Assembly (NCBI RefSeq): GCF_001698125.1
Contig: NZ_CP013854.1
Location: forward strand, 1,116,001-1,180,000
Direction: 5' to 3'
From: Pseudonocardia sp. HH130630-07
GTDB taxonomy: Bacteria; Actinomycetota; Actinomycetes; Mycobacteriales; Pseudonocardiaceae
Length of the DNA: 64,000 nt
Positions 41,200 to 50,144 of the stretch are shown here, piece after piece. Both the position numbers and the translations under genes were made by a program. The notes under the pieces are model-generated. The model was given only the letters and a program-made list of their open reading frames with translations. It made no database searches and had not been told where the DNA came from. Each line of letters opens with the position of its first letter. Within the stretch, counting starts at the first letter, position 1.

Positions 41200-42193
41200 C
41201 GGAAGACTCCAACCGGAAGAAGAGGAACCAGCGAACGGGCCGCGCGTGCAGGCCCATCGGAGAAGACACCGGCCGAACGACCAGGACTTCGGGCGGTACC
41301 GGGGAAGGTGACCCCTGGGAAACTGTCGCCTACACGGCGCCGGCACCGGCCACGGTCACATCACGCAGAGGCACCCGGCCCCACGACACAGGGAGCCGCA
41401 CACCACAGACGAAGCGGGCGGGCCACGAGCACCACCGGCCTCGGCTGCGAACCGTACGGGCGACGCGAGTACCCAGCGCTGCACGTCCGATCGACGAGGA
41501 CTGTAGTTCGGCGAACCCGCCGTGTCACGCTTCCTTCGACGATCTCCTGAACGATCGCCCCCCACCGCAGGCCACGACCCGTGCGATCGGGGAGCCGGAC
41601 ATGGCCCGGGACGGTCCTCTCACGAGCCCGCCCGGGCAGCGGTCAGCGACCGGAATCTGCGCCGCGGCGGCCCGACAGGTGCCACACCACAGAACCGGTC
41701 CCCTGCGGGATCGGTGGATTCCGGACGTTCACTCACCGGGCCCGTATCCGGCGGCGGGACACCAGGAACACCCGAAGACGGGGCCCGCGCGAATGCCGGG
41801 CCTCTGCCGCTCGGTCGAACAGGACGGCGCACGACCGGAAGAACGGTTCGTGGATCCGGATCGGCCGCCACGGATGTCGTGCGAGCCCTGCTGTCGACGA
41901 GTTCGCGAGAACGGGCGCGGCCGGGGAACAGGTTCGCCGGCGGCGCCGAATGCCGGGGATCGGCCACACCCGGCTCTTCCGTATCCGGTGGACGGGGCCG
42001 ATCCGGCGTCGAAGCGTCCGCGGTTCCGTTCGATCGGATCGGGCGAGCGGCCGCCGATTCCTCCCTGTCCGCAACGGCGTCACCGGGCGGATCGTGACCG
42101 GACGCGGGCCGATTCGCCGCACGATCGCCCGATCCGATCGCCCGCGCACCGGATACGCGCGGAACCCTGTTCGCGCCCGATCCGGGACCGGCG
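41200..42193. other. Near 1-kb region without a supported gene
   Basis: Several open frames cross this stretch on both strands but none has both a ribosome binding site and the codon bias of its neighbours. Base composition is slightly lower in GC with many CGGATC/GATCGG words. It contains the upstream region of the giant gene (near 41200-41300) and, on the far side, the 3' end of the hydrolase gene at 42194. It may hold decayed coding sequence; I cannot identify it. Confidence 0.45.
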
Positions 42194-42979
42194 TCACCCT
42201 GCAGCGAGGTCCAGCCATTCACCGACGGCCAGTACGCGTGCCCGCGGTCCGGCGTGGGCACGGAACTGCACCGCCGGATCAGCGGCCTCGACGTAACCGG
42301 GGATCTTGTCCGGCTGCCTGGTCTCGTAATGCATCGGAATCGCGTGCCGGGCGTCGAGGATCTCCGCGGCCGCGGCGGCCTGGCGCGGGTCCATCGCGGC
42401 GGGGAACGGGCTCGGCGGCTGCAGGTGCGGCGCATCGACCACGGCGCCGTTGGCGGGAAGGACCACCGCGTCGAACGGCGCGAACCGGCGCGCGACGAGC
42501 CACCAGTAGCCGTGGAACATCGTGTCGCCACCGTGCAGGACCCGCTGCCCGTCGGCCCGCACCACCCAGTTCAGCTGCGGATCACCCAGCCCGTCGACGG
42601 CCGGGACCGCGGTCACGCGGAACGGCCCGAGGTCGCGGACGGACCAGGCGTCGACGACCTCGGTCGCCAGCCGGTGCCGGACCAGCTCGGCCTCCGCGGG
42701 CAGCGTCGTCACGTTGTCCACGTCGTCGCCGTGACCGGGTGCCGGGCGCAGCACCGGCGCACCCTGTTCCAGGACGCCGGCGAGCGCGGCCGCGTCGGTG
42801 TGGTCCCGGTGCAGGTGGGTGAGCAGCGCGGCGGCGACCGGCCCGGCCGGCACCGACAGGTCCTCGCCGGGCCGCCACCCGGTGAACAGCGGCGAGAGGT
42901 CCCGCACGTAGTCGATCACCAGCCGCGCACCGCCCGCCTCGAGTTCCAGCCCGGCCCAGCCCAGTCGTCGCACCCGCAT
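42194..42979 (-). CDS. MBL-fold metal-dependent hydrolase (UlaG-like)
   Basis: 261-aa metallo-hydrolase. Start 42979 follows AAGGAG. The metal motif is intact (LLTHLHRDHTDAAAL), followed by the second-metal Asp region (RVLHGGDTMFHGYWW) and a C-terminal His (AIPMHYETRQPDK). This layout fits the UlaG/L-ascorbate-6-phosphate-lactonase-like group, whose substrates vary widely. It is divergent from the TetR gene at 43074 and shares a long operator with it, so is probably induced by the TetR ligand. Confidence 0.82.
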   Translation of the reverse strand: MRVRRLGWAGLELEAGGARLVIDYVRDLSPLFTGWRPGEDLSVPAGPVAAALLTHLHRDHTDAAALAGVLEQGAPVLRPAPGHGDDVDNVTTLPAEAELVRHRLATEVVDAWSVRDLGPFRVTAVPAVDGLGDPQLNWVVRADGQRVLHGGDTMFHGYWWLVARRFAPFDAVVLPANGAVVDAPHLQPPSPFPAAMDPRQAAAAAEILDARHAIPMHYETRQPDKIPGYVEAADPAVQFRAHAGPRARVLAVGEWLDLAAG

Positions 42980-43016
42980 CTCGCACTCCTTCGTCCCGGT
43001 GGTCGTCCGGGGGAAA

Positions 43017-43064
43017 TTAGCGTACGGGCGTTCGCTTAATCAATAGCGAACGGACGTACGCTAA
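43017..43064. promoter_or_regulatory. 48-bp inverted-repeat TetR operator
   Basis: Left arm TTAGCGTACGGGCGTTCGCT (43017-43036) and right arm 43045-43064 match as inverted repeats at 18 of 20 positions around TAATCAAT. It fills the space between the divergent starts at 42979 and 43074. The length allows two TetR dimers and would cover both promoters. Confidence 0.8.
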
Positions 43065-43073
43065 CCTCGTCAC

Positions 43074-43676
43074 ATGTCACCTCGACGCTCAGTGGCCGAC
43101 ACGCAGGCCACCCGGGGCCGGATCCTCGGCCGGGCCGCCGAGATCGCCTCCGAGGAGGGCCTCGACGGCATCACCATCGGCCGGCTCGCCGAGGAGCTGG
43201 CGATGAGCAAGTCCGGGGTGCACAAGCACTTCGGCACCAAGGAGACGTTGCAGATCTCCACGCTGGACACGGCGTTCGCGGCGTTCTGGGACCGGGTCGT
43301 CGAACCGGCGGCCGCGCTGCCGCCGGGCCTGCGCCGGCTGCGCGCGGTCTGCGCGAACTCCGTGGACTACCTGGCCGAGCCGCTGCTCCCCGGCGGCTGC
43401 ATGATGACCGCGGCGCTGACCGAGTACGACGGCCGCCCCGGGCGGGTCCGGGACGCCGTCGCCGAGGCCTGGGCACGCTGGCGGGACCGGCTGCGGACCG
43501 ACCTCGTCGCCGCGGTGCGGAACGACGAGCTGCCGGCCGGGTTCGACGTCGAGCAGGCGCTGTTCGAGATCCTCGCCGCCGGGCTGGCGCTCAACGCCGC
43601 CGTACAGCTGCAGCACGACCCGGCCGCCGCGGGCCGGGCCCGCCGTGCGATCGACCGGACGCTGACCCGGACCTGA
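43074..43676 (+). CDS. TetR-family transcriptional regulator
   Basis: 200-aa protein from ATG 43074. The DNA-binding domain is clear (TRGRILGRAAEIASEEGLDG, then LAEELAMSKSGVHKHFGTKE). The rest is helical, with CANSVDYLAEPLLPGGCMMT resembling the TetR_C_6 type of ligand domain. It lies ten bases from a 48-bp inverted repeat and should repress itself and the divergent metallo-hydrolase. Confidence 0.88.
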   Translation: MSPRRSVADTQATRGRILGRAAEIASEEGLDGITIGRLAEELAMSKSGVHKHFGTKETLQISTLDTAFAAFWDRVVEPAAALPPGLRRLRAVCANSVDYLAEPLLPGGCMMTAALTEYDGRPGRVRDAVAEAWARWRDRLRTDLVAAVRNDELPAGFDVEQALFEILAAGLALNAAVQLQHDPAAAGRARRAIDRTLTRT

Positions 43677-43722
43677 CCGGCGGCGCGGGCGGCGGGCGAC
43701 GTGCCCCTCCGGACGGATCGGG

Positions 43723-44538
43723 TCAGCGACGCAGCAGGTCGTCGATCACCCGGGCCACCTCGGCCGAGCGCATGAGGTCCTCGTAGGGCGTCTCGCACTG
43801 GATGACCTCGGCCACCAGGCCGGCGCGGTCCGCCTCGTCGAAGGCGTCGAGGCCGTATCCCTCGGAACCGGAGTTCAGCGCGATCGCCGAGGACCACAGC
43901 GGCCGTACGTCGAACTCCGTCGCGGCGGCGAGCCAGTGCAGGTAGCTGGCGAGGATCCGGGCCAGCTCGGTGCTGCGCTCCCCGACCATCCCGGCCCGCT
44001 GGCAGGCCGGCGGCAGGATCTGGCGGCAGAGCGCGCCGAGGCCGTCGGCCAGCTCCAGGGGGTCCGCCGCCTTGCCGTCGACGTCGCGCCCGGCCTGGAC
44101 CACCTCCTCGATCTCGGTGGTCGAGAGCATCGGTTCCAGCCGGGACACCAGCATCTCGCCGAAGTAGTCGACGATCATCCTGCGGTGTGGCCGGTCCGGG
44201 TCGAGGAGGATGAGCAGCGGCGGGTCCTGCCACCGCGAGATCTCCCGGTGCATCGCCCCGGCGTAGACGCTGCCGCGGCAGAACCCGAGCACCGCGCGCA
44301 CCGCCCGGCCGCCGTCACGGACGTCGCGCACCCACCGGTCGACGTGCTGGCGCCCGCCCATCCCGGTCTCGTCGCCGTAGGGCGGGGGCAGGGTCTCCCA
44401 GACGGTGCACTCGGTCTTCAGCTCGGCGACGAGCTCGGTGACGGTGGCGGCCGGGCGCCCCGCGACACCGAAGTCGGCGGCGACGACGAGGTCGTCACCG
44501 TCGAAGCTGCGCAGGACGGCGTGGGCGGACGGGCTCAT
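43723..44538 (-). CDS. Alpha/beta-hydrolase-like (thioesterase-like) protein of unknown role
   Basis: 271 aa from ATG 44538; longer in-frame extensions lack coding bias. The segment AVLGFCRGSVYAGAMHREIS fits the nucleophile elbow region (G-x-C/S-x-G) of thioesterase-like alpha/beta hydrolases, with Cys at the nucleophile position, and LLILLDPDRPHRRMIVDYF fits the following strand and loop. A catalytic His is not obvious. No NRPS or PKS genes are near, so a role in such a pathway is not supported here. Convergent with the TetR gene at 43074. Confidence 0.5.
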   Translation of the reverse strand: MSPSAHAVLRSFDGDDLVVAADFGVAGRPAATVTELVAELKTECTVWETLPPPYGDETGMGGRQHVDRWVRDVRDGGRAVRAVLGFCRGSVYAGAMHREISRWQDPPLLILLDPDRPHRRMIVDYFGEMLVSRLEPMLSTTEIEEVVQAGRDVDGKAADPLELADGLGALCRQILPPACQRAGMVGERSTELARILASYLHWLAAATEFDVRPLWSSAIALNSGSEGYGLDAFDEADRAGLVAEVIQCETPYEDLMRSAEVARVIDDLLRR

Positions 44539-44694
44539 CTGCACACCGCCGACGCGGGCCGGGACGGGCCGTCGGTCCGCCGGACGGCCCCGCCACCAGC
44601 GTGGATCCGGCCGGTAAAGCCGCCGCGGAATCCGGAGGATTCCCGCCCCTGGCGCGCTCCCGAACTGTGGTGGACGGCGTCGGAGATTCCCGCC

Positions 44695-45689
44695 CACTGA
44701 GCCTTTCCCAGTAGTGGGGAGCGGCTGGCGGCGACACGCCGGGGGCGTGGAGGTGCTCAACGAGGGTGCGGGACCCCGGTAGAAGAGGTCGGTCCGCTCA
44801 AAGATCGACTCACCACCGAGGTCCCGCGTGCCCGATCCTGTCACCTACACCGCCGTGCTCCCGATCGGGGAGCCCACCGCGTCCATGTTGTCGCGACTGT
44901 TGGCCGAGGAACGCCTCCGGCGCGGGACCCGGCGCGGGCGCCGCGCGCTGGACTGTGACCGCCACGCGGTGCTGGTGCTGCGCTGGTTCCTCGACGCCAC
45001 CCGGGTCGCCCAGCTCGCCGCCGACAACCAGCTGAGCCTGTCGAGTACCTACCGCTACCTGCACGAAGGCATCGACGTTCTGGCCGCCGCCGCGCCTGGA
45101 CTGCCCGGCGCGCTGCTCGCGGCCCGCACCGCCGGGCACACCCACGTTCACCTCGACGGCACCGTGATCCACACTGACCGCTCCCGCACTCCCGGACCGA
45201 CCCCGGGAGTGGATCTGTGGTGGTCGGGCAAGCACCACGTCCACGGCGGGAACGTTCAGGTCCTCACCGCGCCTGACGGGTGGCCGTTGTGGACATCCCC
45301 GGTGCGCCCGGGCCGCGAGCACGACACCACCTGCGCCCGCGGCCACCCCGGCCTGCTCGACGCGATCGAGGACTGGACCGACGACACCCACGTCGTGCTC
45401 GCCGACCTCGGCTACGACGGTGAGAACACCCGCCTGACCTGCCCGTTCAAGACCCCCACCGGCGGTGGGCTGTCGGTGGACAAGCGCACCGTCAACACGC
45501 TGCACTCCGCCGTCAGGGCTGTGGCCGAACGCGGGAACTCCCTGCTCAAGACCACCTTCAAGGCGCTGCGTCGGGTCAGCTTCTGCCCCTGGCGGATCGG
45601 CGCGATCACCGCCGCCGCGCTCGTTCTCCTCCACGTCGAGCACGACCGAACCACATGATCAACCAGCACCTACTGGGAAAGGCTCACTG
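44695..45689 (+). mobile_element. IS-A: first of three tandem DDE_Tnp_4-type IS elements
   Basis: Element 44700-45684 with inverted ends AGCCTTTCCCAGTAG, flanked by CACTG at 44695-44699 and 45685-45689. One transposase, + strand. Its right CACTG is also the left flank of the next element. Confidence 0.8.
44828..45658 (+). CDS. IS-A transposase (DDE_Tnp_4 / HARBI1-like)
   Basis: 276 aa from GTG 44828. An N-terminal helix-turn-helix (VAQLAADNQLSLSSTYRYLH) is followed by a DDE nuclease core: HVHLDGTVIHTDRS (D), TWTDDTHVVLADLGYDGE (D) and a C-terminal ERGNSLLKTTFKAL (E). This is the HTH_Tnp_4/DDE_Tnp_4 arrangement of IS5-like elements. Closely related to the IS-B transposase across the whole length. 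Intact. Confidence 0.85.
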   Translation: MPDPVTYTAVLPIGEPTASMLSRLLAEERLRRGTRRGRRALDCDRHAVLVLRWFLDATRVAQLAADNQLSLSSTYRYLHEGIDVLAAAAPGLPGALLAARTAGHTHVHLDGTVIHTDRSRTPGPTPGVDLWWSGKHHVHGGNVQVLTAPDGWPLWTSPVRPGREHDTTCARGHPGLLDAIEDWTDDTHVVLADLGYDGENTRLTCPFKTPTGGGLSVDKRTVNTLHSAVRAVAERGNSLLKTTFKALRRVSFCPWRIGAITAAALVLLHVEHDRTT

Positions 45690-46675
45690 AGGTGTTCTCA
45701 GTAGTGGTGGTCGTTCCGCTGCGACACGCCGAGGGAGTGGAGATGTCTAGGACATGGGGCAGGGCCCCGGTAGAGCAGTTGGTCGACCAAGATCAACGAA
45801 CTCTCCGAGGCCCCGCATGTCCGATCCTGTCACCTACACCGCTGTCCTCCCGATCGGGGAGCACACCGTGGCCTACCTGGCTCGGCTTCTGGCCGCTCAA
45901 CGCTGTCGCCGCGGTACCCGCCCCCGGCGGCGGGCGTTGACCCCGTTCGCCCAGGCAGTGCTGGTGATTCGCTGGTTCTGCGACGCCACCCGGGTCCGGC
46001 ACCTGGCCCGCGACAACGCGATCAGTACCGCGACCACCTATCGCTACCTGCACGAAGGCATCGACGTCCTCGCCAGCGCCGCACCCGGGCTGCACGGTGC
46101 CCTGCTCGCCGCCCGCCTCGCCGGACACACCCACGTTCACCTGGACGGCACCCTGATCGCCACCGACCGCTGCCGCGCGCTCGGCCCCACCGCGGGGGTC
46201 GACCTGTGGTGGTCGGGTAAACACCACCGCCACGGCGGGAACGTCCAGGTCGTGTCCGCCCCGGATGGATGGCCGCTATGGACATCCCCGGGAAGACCCG
46301 GGCGCGAACACGACGTGACCTGTGCCCGAGCCCACCCCGGTCTGCTCGAAGACCTCGATCACTGGATCGATGATGACCACGCCGCGCTGGGCGATCTCGG
46401 CTACGAAGGTGAGGCCCACCGACTCACCGTGCCGATCAAACCCATCCCCGCCGGCGGCCGAACAGTCGATCAGCGCACCGTCAACAGCCTGCACTCAGCC
46501 ACCCGAGCACTCGCCGAACGAGCAAACGCCCTGCTCAAGACCACCTTCGCAACGCTACAGCGAGTCACCCTCTGTCCCTGGCGCACCGGCGCGATCACCG
46601 CCGCCGCGCTCGTGTTACTCCACACCGAATACGACCGCACAACATGATCACCACGCTACTGAGAACACCTCACTG
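45685..46675 (+). mobile_element. IS-B: second tandem DDE_Tnp_4-type IS element
   Basis: Element 45690-46670 with inverted ends AGGTGTTCTCAGTAG, flanked by CACTG on both sides (45685-45689, 46671-46675). Same orientation as IS-A and IS-C. Confidence 0.8.
45817..46647 (+). CDS. IS-B transposase (DDE_Tnp_4 / HARBI1-like)
   Basis: 276 aa from ATG 45817 (SDPVTYTAVLPIGEHTVAYL). Same domain order as the IS-A product, with HVHLDGTLIATDRC, DDDHAALGDLGYEGE and ERANALLKTTFATL carrying the DDE residues. The close similarity of the two proteins and of the start-proximal DNA shows a common recent ancestor. Intact. Confidence 0.85.
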   Translation: MSDPVTYTAVLPIGEHTVAYLARLLAAQRCRRGTRPRRRALTPFAQAVLVIRWFCDATRVRHLARDNAISTATTYRYLHEGIDVLASAAPGLHGALLAARLAGHTHVHLDGTLIATDRCRALGPTAGVDLWWSGKHHRHGGNVQVVSAPDGWPLWTSPGRPGREHDVTCARAHPGLLEDLDHWIDDDHAALGDLGYEGEAHRLTVPIKPIPAGGRTVDQRTVNSLHSATRALAERANALLKTTFATLQRVTLCPWRTGAITAAALVLLHTEYDRTT

Positions 46676-47620
46676 AGCCTTTGCCAACCTGGTGTTCGGG
46701 CTCGTCAGGGCGGCTACGGCGTGGCGTGCCCTCGGATGGGTGAAGCTCCTGGTAGACGGGCGATTGCTGAGATCGAAACCGTCCGACCAGGAGCTTCAAG
46801 GTGCTGTCCTACCCGTCCGGGATGACCGTGTCCAGCCGTGCCCTGCACGTACTCTCTGACGCGCTGCGCGCGCACCGCAACCAGCGGGCGACCCGGTGGC
46901 GGAAGCTGACGTGCGGCCGCCAGGCCCTGCTCGTGGTCGCCCACCTGCGCAAGGGCGAGACCTACACCGACCTCGCCTGCGGTTTCCGGGTCGGGACCTC
47001 GACGGTCTACCGCTACCTGCGCGAGGCGATCGAGCTGCTCGCGGCGATGGCCCCGACCCTGGAGCAGGCGATCGACGTCGCCATCGGGAAAGCGTTCGTC
47101 ATCCTCGACGGCACCCTGCTGCGCATCGACCGCGTCGGGATGGCCTCGGGCTATGACCGCGGGTTCTACTCCGGCAAGCACAAGTGCCACGGACTCAACG
47201 TCCAGGTCATCGCCGACCCCGCCGGCCGGCTGGTGTGGATCTCCCCGCCGCTTCCCGGAGCCCGCCACGACATGGGCGCCGCCCGCGAGCACGGCATCAT
47301 CGACGCCCTGACCGAACATGACATCCCCGCCGCGGCCGATACCGCCTACCAGGGCGCAGGCCCGACCGTGACGGTCCCCCAGAGGCGTCGGCGCCTTGAT
47401 CCCGACACCGGCCACTACCGCCCCTTGTCCAGCAACCAGAAGGCGGTCAACGCCGCGCACGCCCGCCGCCGCGGACCCGGTGAGCGGGTCAACGCCGAGC
47501 TGAAGAACTGGAAGATCCTCCGCAAGATCCGCTCCAGCCCGAACCGGGCCGGACAGCTCATCGCCGCAGTTCAGACCCTCATGATCGTCAACACCTGACC
47601 AGGTTGGCAAAGGCTCAATC
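46671..47620 (+). mobile_element. IS-C: third tandem DDE_Tnp_4-type IS element
   Basis: Element 46676-47615 with inverted ends AGCCTTTGCCAACCTGG. The left flank is CACTG but the right flank is CAATC (47616-47620), so the right side was rearranged or the target copy mutated. It sits directly against the 3' end of cas1; cas2, expected just beyond cas1, is absent. Confidence 0.75.
46801..47598 (+). CDS. IS-C transposase (DDE_Tnp_4 / HARBI1-like)
   Basis: 265 aa from GTG 46801. HTH part YTDLACGFRVGTSTVYRYLR, DDE part FVILDGTLLRIDRV, AAADTAYQGAGPTV and ERVNAELKNWKILRKI. More distant from the IS-A and IS-B proteins than they are from each other, but the same family. Intact. Confidence 0.85.
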   Translation: MLSYPSGMTVSSRALHVLSDALRAHRNQRATRWRKLTCGRQALLVVAHLRKGETYTDLACGFRVGTSTVYRYLREAIELLAAMAPTLEQAIDVAIGKAFVILDGTLLRIDRVGMASGYDRGFYSGKHKCHGLNVQVIADPAGRLVWISPPLPGARHDMGAAREHGIIDALTEHDIPAAADTAYQGAGPTVTVPQRRRRLDPDTGHYRPLSSNQKAVNAAHARRRGPGERVNAELKNWKILRKIRSSPNRAGQLIAAVQTLMIVNT

Positions 47621-48793
47621 ATTCGTCGTCCCGCAGGGTGGTGCCGTCGTCGAGGTGCGGGAACTCGTCGGTCGGGTCGAGGTAGACCCCGCCGGTGTAG
47701 GACGTTCCGGCGGCGACGGCGCGCCCGTTGCCGTCCCAGAGCATGACGACGTCGGCGTCGTGGTCGGGATCGGCTGTGGCGTCGTCGGGGTCGGTGAGCA
47801 GGGTCTTGATGTCGCGCACGCAGGTGTCGAGGAACGAGCTCCCCTTGAGGCGGTCGCGGACGGCGCGGCGGGTCTCACCGCCGATGTCGTCGACGTCGGC
47901 GGCTGCGATGTCGAAGGCGACCGGGACGGCGATCTCGGCCTTGTACAGGTCGGCGACGTCGAACACGAACGACAGCGAGTGCCCGGTGTGGACGAACCCC
48001 AGTCCGGGTGCACATCCGAGGGCGACGACGACCGCGTGCACGACGCCGTACAGGCTGGTGTTCGCGGCGGAGAGTGCCTGGTTGATGGCGCTCCCGGCCT
48101 CGAAGTCGGTGCTGTCGTAGTCGCGGCGGGTCCATTCGACGCCGGTGCGGTCAGCGTGCTCGCGGTAGATGCGCCGTACGCGCGCACCTTCGCGTCCGCG
48201 GAGCTGTTGCATGCTCTGGCCGGAGACGTCCTCGCCGGGAAAGCGCATCGCGTACATCTCGCGGGCGACGCGCAGGCGGGACCGTTGGTGGGACACGAGG
48301 GCGGCCTGGGTCTGGAGAAGGACGAGCGGGCGAGGGACCGCCCGTGTGCGTAGTAGCGGACTCCCTGCTCGCCGACCCAGAGCGCCGTCGAACCGCTCTC
48401 GGCGAGCAGCACCATCGCCTGCTGGCTGACCGTCGTCCCGGGCCCGAGCAACAGCGCTCCGAGCGCGGCGGCGGGGACGTGCACGGTGCCACGGGCGTCG
48501 CGGGCGGTGATGGCGTTCGCGTCGCGGTGCACGACGCAGTGAGCCTTTTTCAACCTGCCGTTCCGGCAGCTCAGGGGCCTGGTTGTGTGGGTGCAGACGC
48601 CGAGCTGGCGAGCCGGTGACCTGTGCAGCTGTGGTCAGAGCAGTTGCGCTGCAACCTTCGCGATCTCCTGACGCAGAAGCTCGCTGGTCAGGTTGAAAAA
48701 GGCTCAGTGTTCGAGATAGACGAAGGTCAGCCGGTCCTGGGCTCGGACCAGCTGACCCAGCGGGACCGGCTTGGCGCCGGGGATCTTCTTCAT
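47619..48793 (-). pseudogene. cas1: cas1 (type I-E), split by a MITE and frameshifted
   Basis: Type I-E Cas1, the integrase that inserts spacers. It starts at 48793 (KKIPGAKPVPLGQLVRAQDR) one base into the cas6e stop (TGATG), is cut after VYLEH by the 163-bp element 48542-48704 and resumes CVVHRDANAITARDARGTVH. Near 48300 one base is missing: the frame must change after GRSLARSS to reach LLQTQAALVSHQRSRLRVAR. The catalytic sites remain in the downstream part: GREGARVR (Glu), GFVHTGHSL (His) and FVFDVADLYK (Asp). The stop is two bases from IS-C. As sequenced it is non-functional. Confidence 0.85.
48537..48709. mobile_element. 163-bp MITE inside cas1, related to IS-C
   Basis: Element 48542-48704 with perfect inverted ends AGCCTTTTTCAACCTG and a 5-bp duplication CAGTG at 48537-48541 and 48705-48709. 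No coding capacity. Its ends nearly match those of IS-C (AGCCTTTGCCAACCTG) and the target is the complement of CACTG, so it was probably mobilised by an IS-C-type transposase. Removing it restores VYLEH-CVVHRD in cas1. Confidence 0.85.
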
Positions 48794-49443
48794 CACGGTG
48801 CGGCGAGGGTCAGCAGCCCGCAGCCGTACCCCTTGCCCGGGCCGATCCCGCCGGTCAACGCGGAGCGCAGCGCGTCGGCGTCGCGTACGACCAGGCTTCC
48901 CTCGAACACGGCGGTGCTGAGGGTGACCGTGCGTCCGCGCCGGTCGAAGCGCTGGACCCGCCGGTCGCGGACGACGACATCGTTGGACCCGATGTGGGTC
49001 TGCGGGATCTCGATGCCGTGGCGTTCGGCCTGGCAGGCGAACCAGTCGCCCTGCTGGGCCGCGGTGATGTGCCCGACACGCTTGCCGCGGCCCCCGCCCT
49101 CGGGCCGGGTGTTGCGGACGGGGTTGGCGAGCACCCGGAACGACCACCGGTCACCCGGAGCCAGTCGTTCGAGGAAGGGGCCGTAGTCGCGGGTCTGCCA
49201 GCCGTAGGTGGGGCGCCCGATCTGCTCGACGAGGTGGGTGAGGTCGGGCTTGGCGGTGCTGACGATGTAGAGCACGGCGTCGTGCGCGCCGGGATCGAGA
49301 CGCCACAGCACCCGCCCCGGCCCGTCGGGCTCCAGCGAGTCGGGGAACCCGGCCAGGACGCCCGCGTGGATCCGATGGGGAGACGCCAGCATCCGGCGCG
49401 CGTCACGGCGGGCGGGGTTGATCTCGAATCGGGTCAGGTACAC
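48793..49443 (-). CDS. cas6e: Cas6e, CRISPR pre-crRNA endoribonuclease (type I-E)
   Basis: 216 aa from GTG 49443, two bases after the cas5e stop. Begins YLTRFEINPARRDARRMLAS and has the conserved early His (PHRIHAGV) that serves as general base in Cas6e; the C-terminal glycine-rich signature GIGPGKGYGCGLLTL is intact. It cuts the CRISPR transcript within each repeat and stays bound to crRNA in Cascade. The reading frame is complete, but with the rest of the locus broken and no array seen here it is probably an orphan. Confidence 0.88.
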   Translation of the reverse strand: MYLTRFEINPARRDARRMLASPHRIHAGVLAGFPDSLEPDGPGRVLWRLDPGAHDAVLYIVSTAKPDLTHLVEQIGRPTYGWQTRDYGPFLERLAPGDRWSFRVLANPVRNTRPEGGGRGKRVGHITAAQQGDWFACQAERHGIEIPQTHIGSNDVVVRDRRVQRFDRRGRTVTLSTAVFEGSLVVRDADALRSALTGGIGPGKGYGCGLLTLAAP

Positions 49444-49445
49444 GC

Positions 49446-50144
49446 TCAGAGCACCCCCATCGGGTCGTGGGTTCGTTGGGTGACCAGCGGATTGGTGACC
49501 GTGACGGGGTCGTGGCGCTTGACCGGGCGCCACTCCCACTGGCGGTGCCGCGGGTCGAAGCCCTGTTCGACGGGTTCGTTGCGGACGAGTTCGGCGGCAG
49601 GGTCGGTCGGGTCGCAGTCGGCAACGAGGTCGAGCCGCACGCTCGGGTCCGGGTGGGCTTTCTGGAACCACGGCGCCGCACGCCAGGGTTCGGCCTGCAA
49701 CGCGGTGACCGCGGTGCCGTCGCGCATGCCCTGGACGATCGGACCGGCCGGCGGGCAGGAACGACGGCCGAGGAACAGCGGGAAGTGTGGCCGGCGCAGC
49801 GCGTCGTGCAGCGCGTCGAGGAGGATGGGGTCGCCCTCGACGGCGGCGAGGAACACCGCGTCGGCCAGGTAGTGCCGCGTGCTCACCGACACCGGTGTGC
49901 GCTCACCGGGCCGGGCGGCGGTCTGGAAGTCACGTTCGACGCGCCCGGCCTGCTCGATACGCACGCCCATGCGCAGCGACAGCAGTTCCTCCAGGGGATC
50001 CGTGCGTCGGCGGCCCTGGGCCGCGGCGAGCAGACCGACGACGCCGCTCTTGGACGGGACCCGGTCGGTCGCGCGCCGGGTGAAGCGACTGCCGGTACCC
50101 CACGACTGCAGCGGCCCGGCCAGCCTCAGCAGCAGGACGGTCAC
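49446..50144 (-). CDS. cas5e: Cas5e, Cascade subunit (type I-E)
   Basis: 232 aa from GTG 50144, which overlaps the cas7e stop (GTGA). N-terminal LLLRLAGPLQSWGTGSRFTR and TDRVPSKSGVVGLLAAAQGR are the family hallmark; Cas5e binds the crRNA 5' handle in Cascade. The frame is complete, ending THDPMGVL. Part of the cas7e-cas5e-cas6e-cas1 gene order typical of type I-E. Confidence 0.88.
   Translation of the reverse strand: MTVLLLRLAGPLQSWGTGSRFTRRATDRVPSKSGVVGLLAAAQGRRRTDPLEELLSLRMGVRIEQAGRVERDFQTAARPGERTPVSVSTRHYLADAVFLAAVEGDPILLDALHDALRRPHFPLFLGRRSCPPAGPIVQGMRDGTAVTALQAEPWRAAPWFQKAHPDPSVRLDLVADCDPTDPAAELVRNEPVEQGFDPRHRQWEWRPVKRHDPVTVTNPLVTQRTHDPMGVL

Noticed and set aside
38384..41550. Two long + strand frames opposite the giant-gene N-terminus
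   Set aside because: Products are Pro/Arg/Ser/Thr-rich shadows; the - strand has a plausible start, membrane anchor and coiled coil, and continues in frame across the IS.
41522..42296. Several 150-400 codon frames on both strands in the 41.2-42.2 kb gap
   Set aside because: Arg/Pro/Ser-rich products in competing frames, no ribosome binding sites and no recognisable motif; none is better supported than the others.
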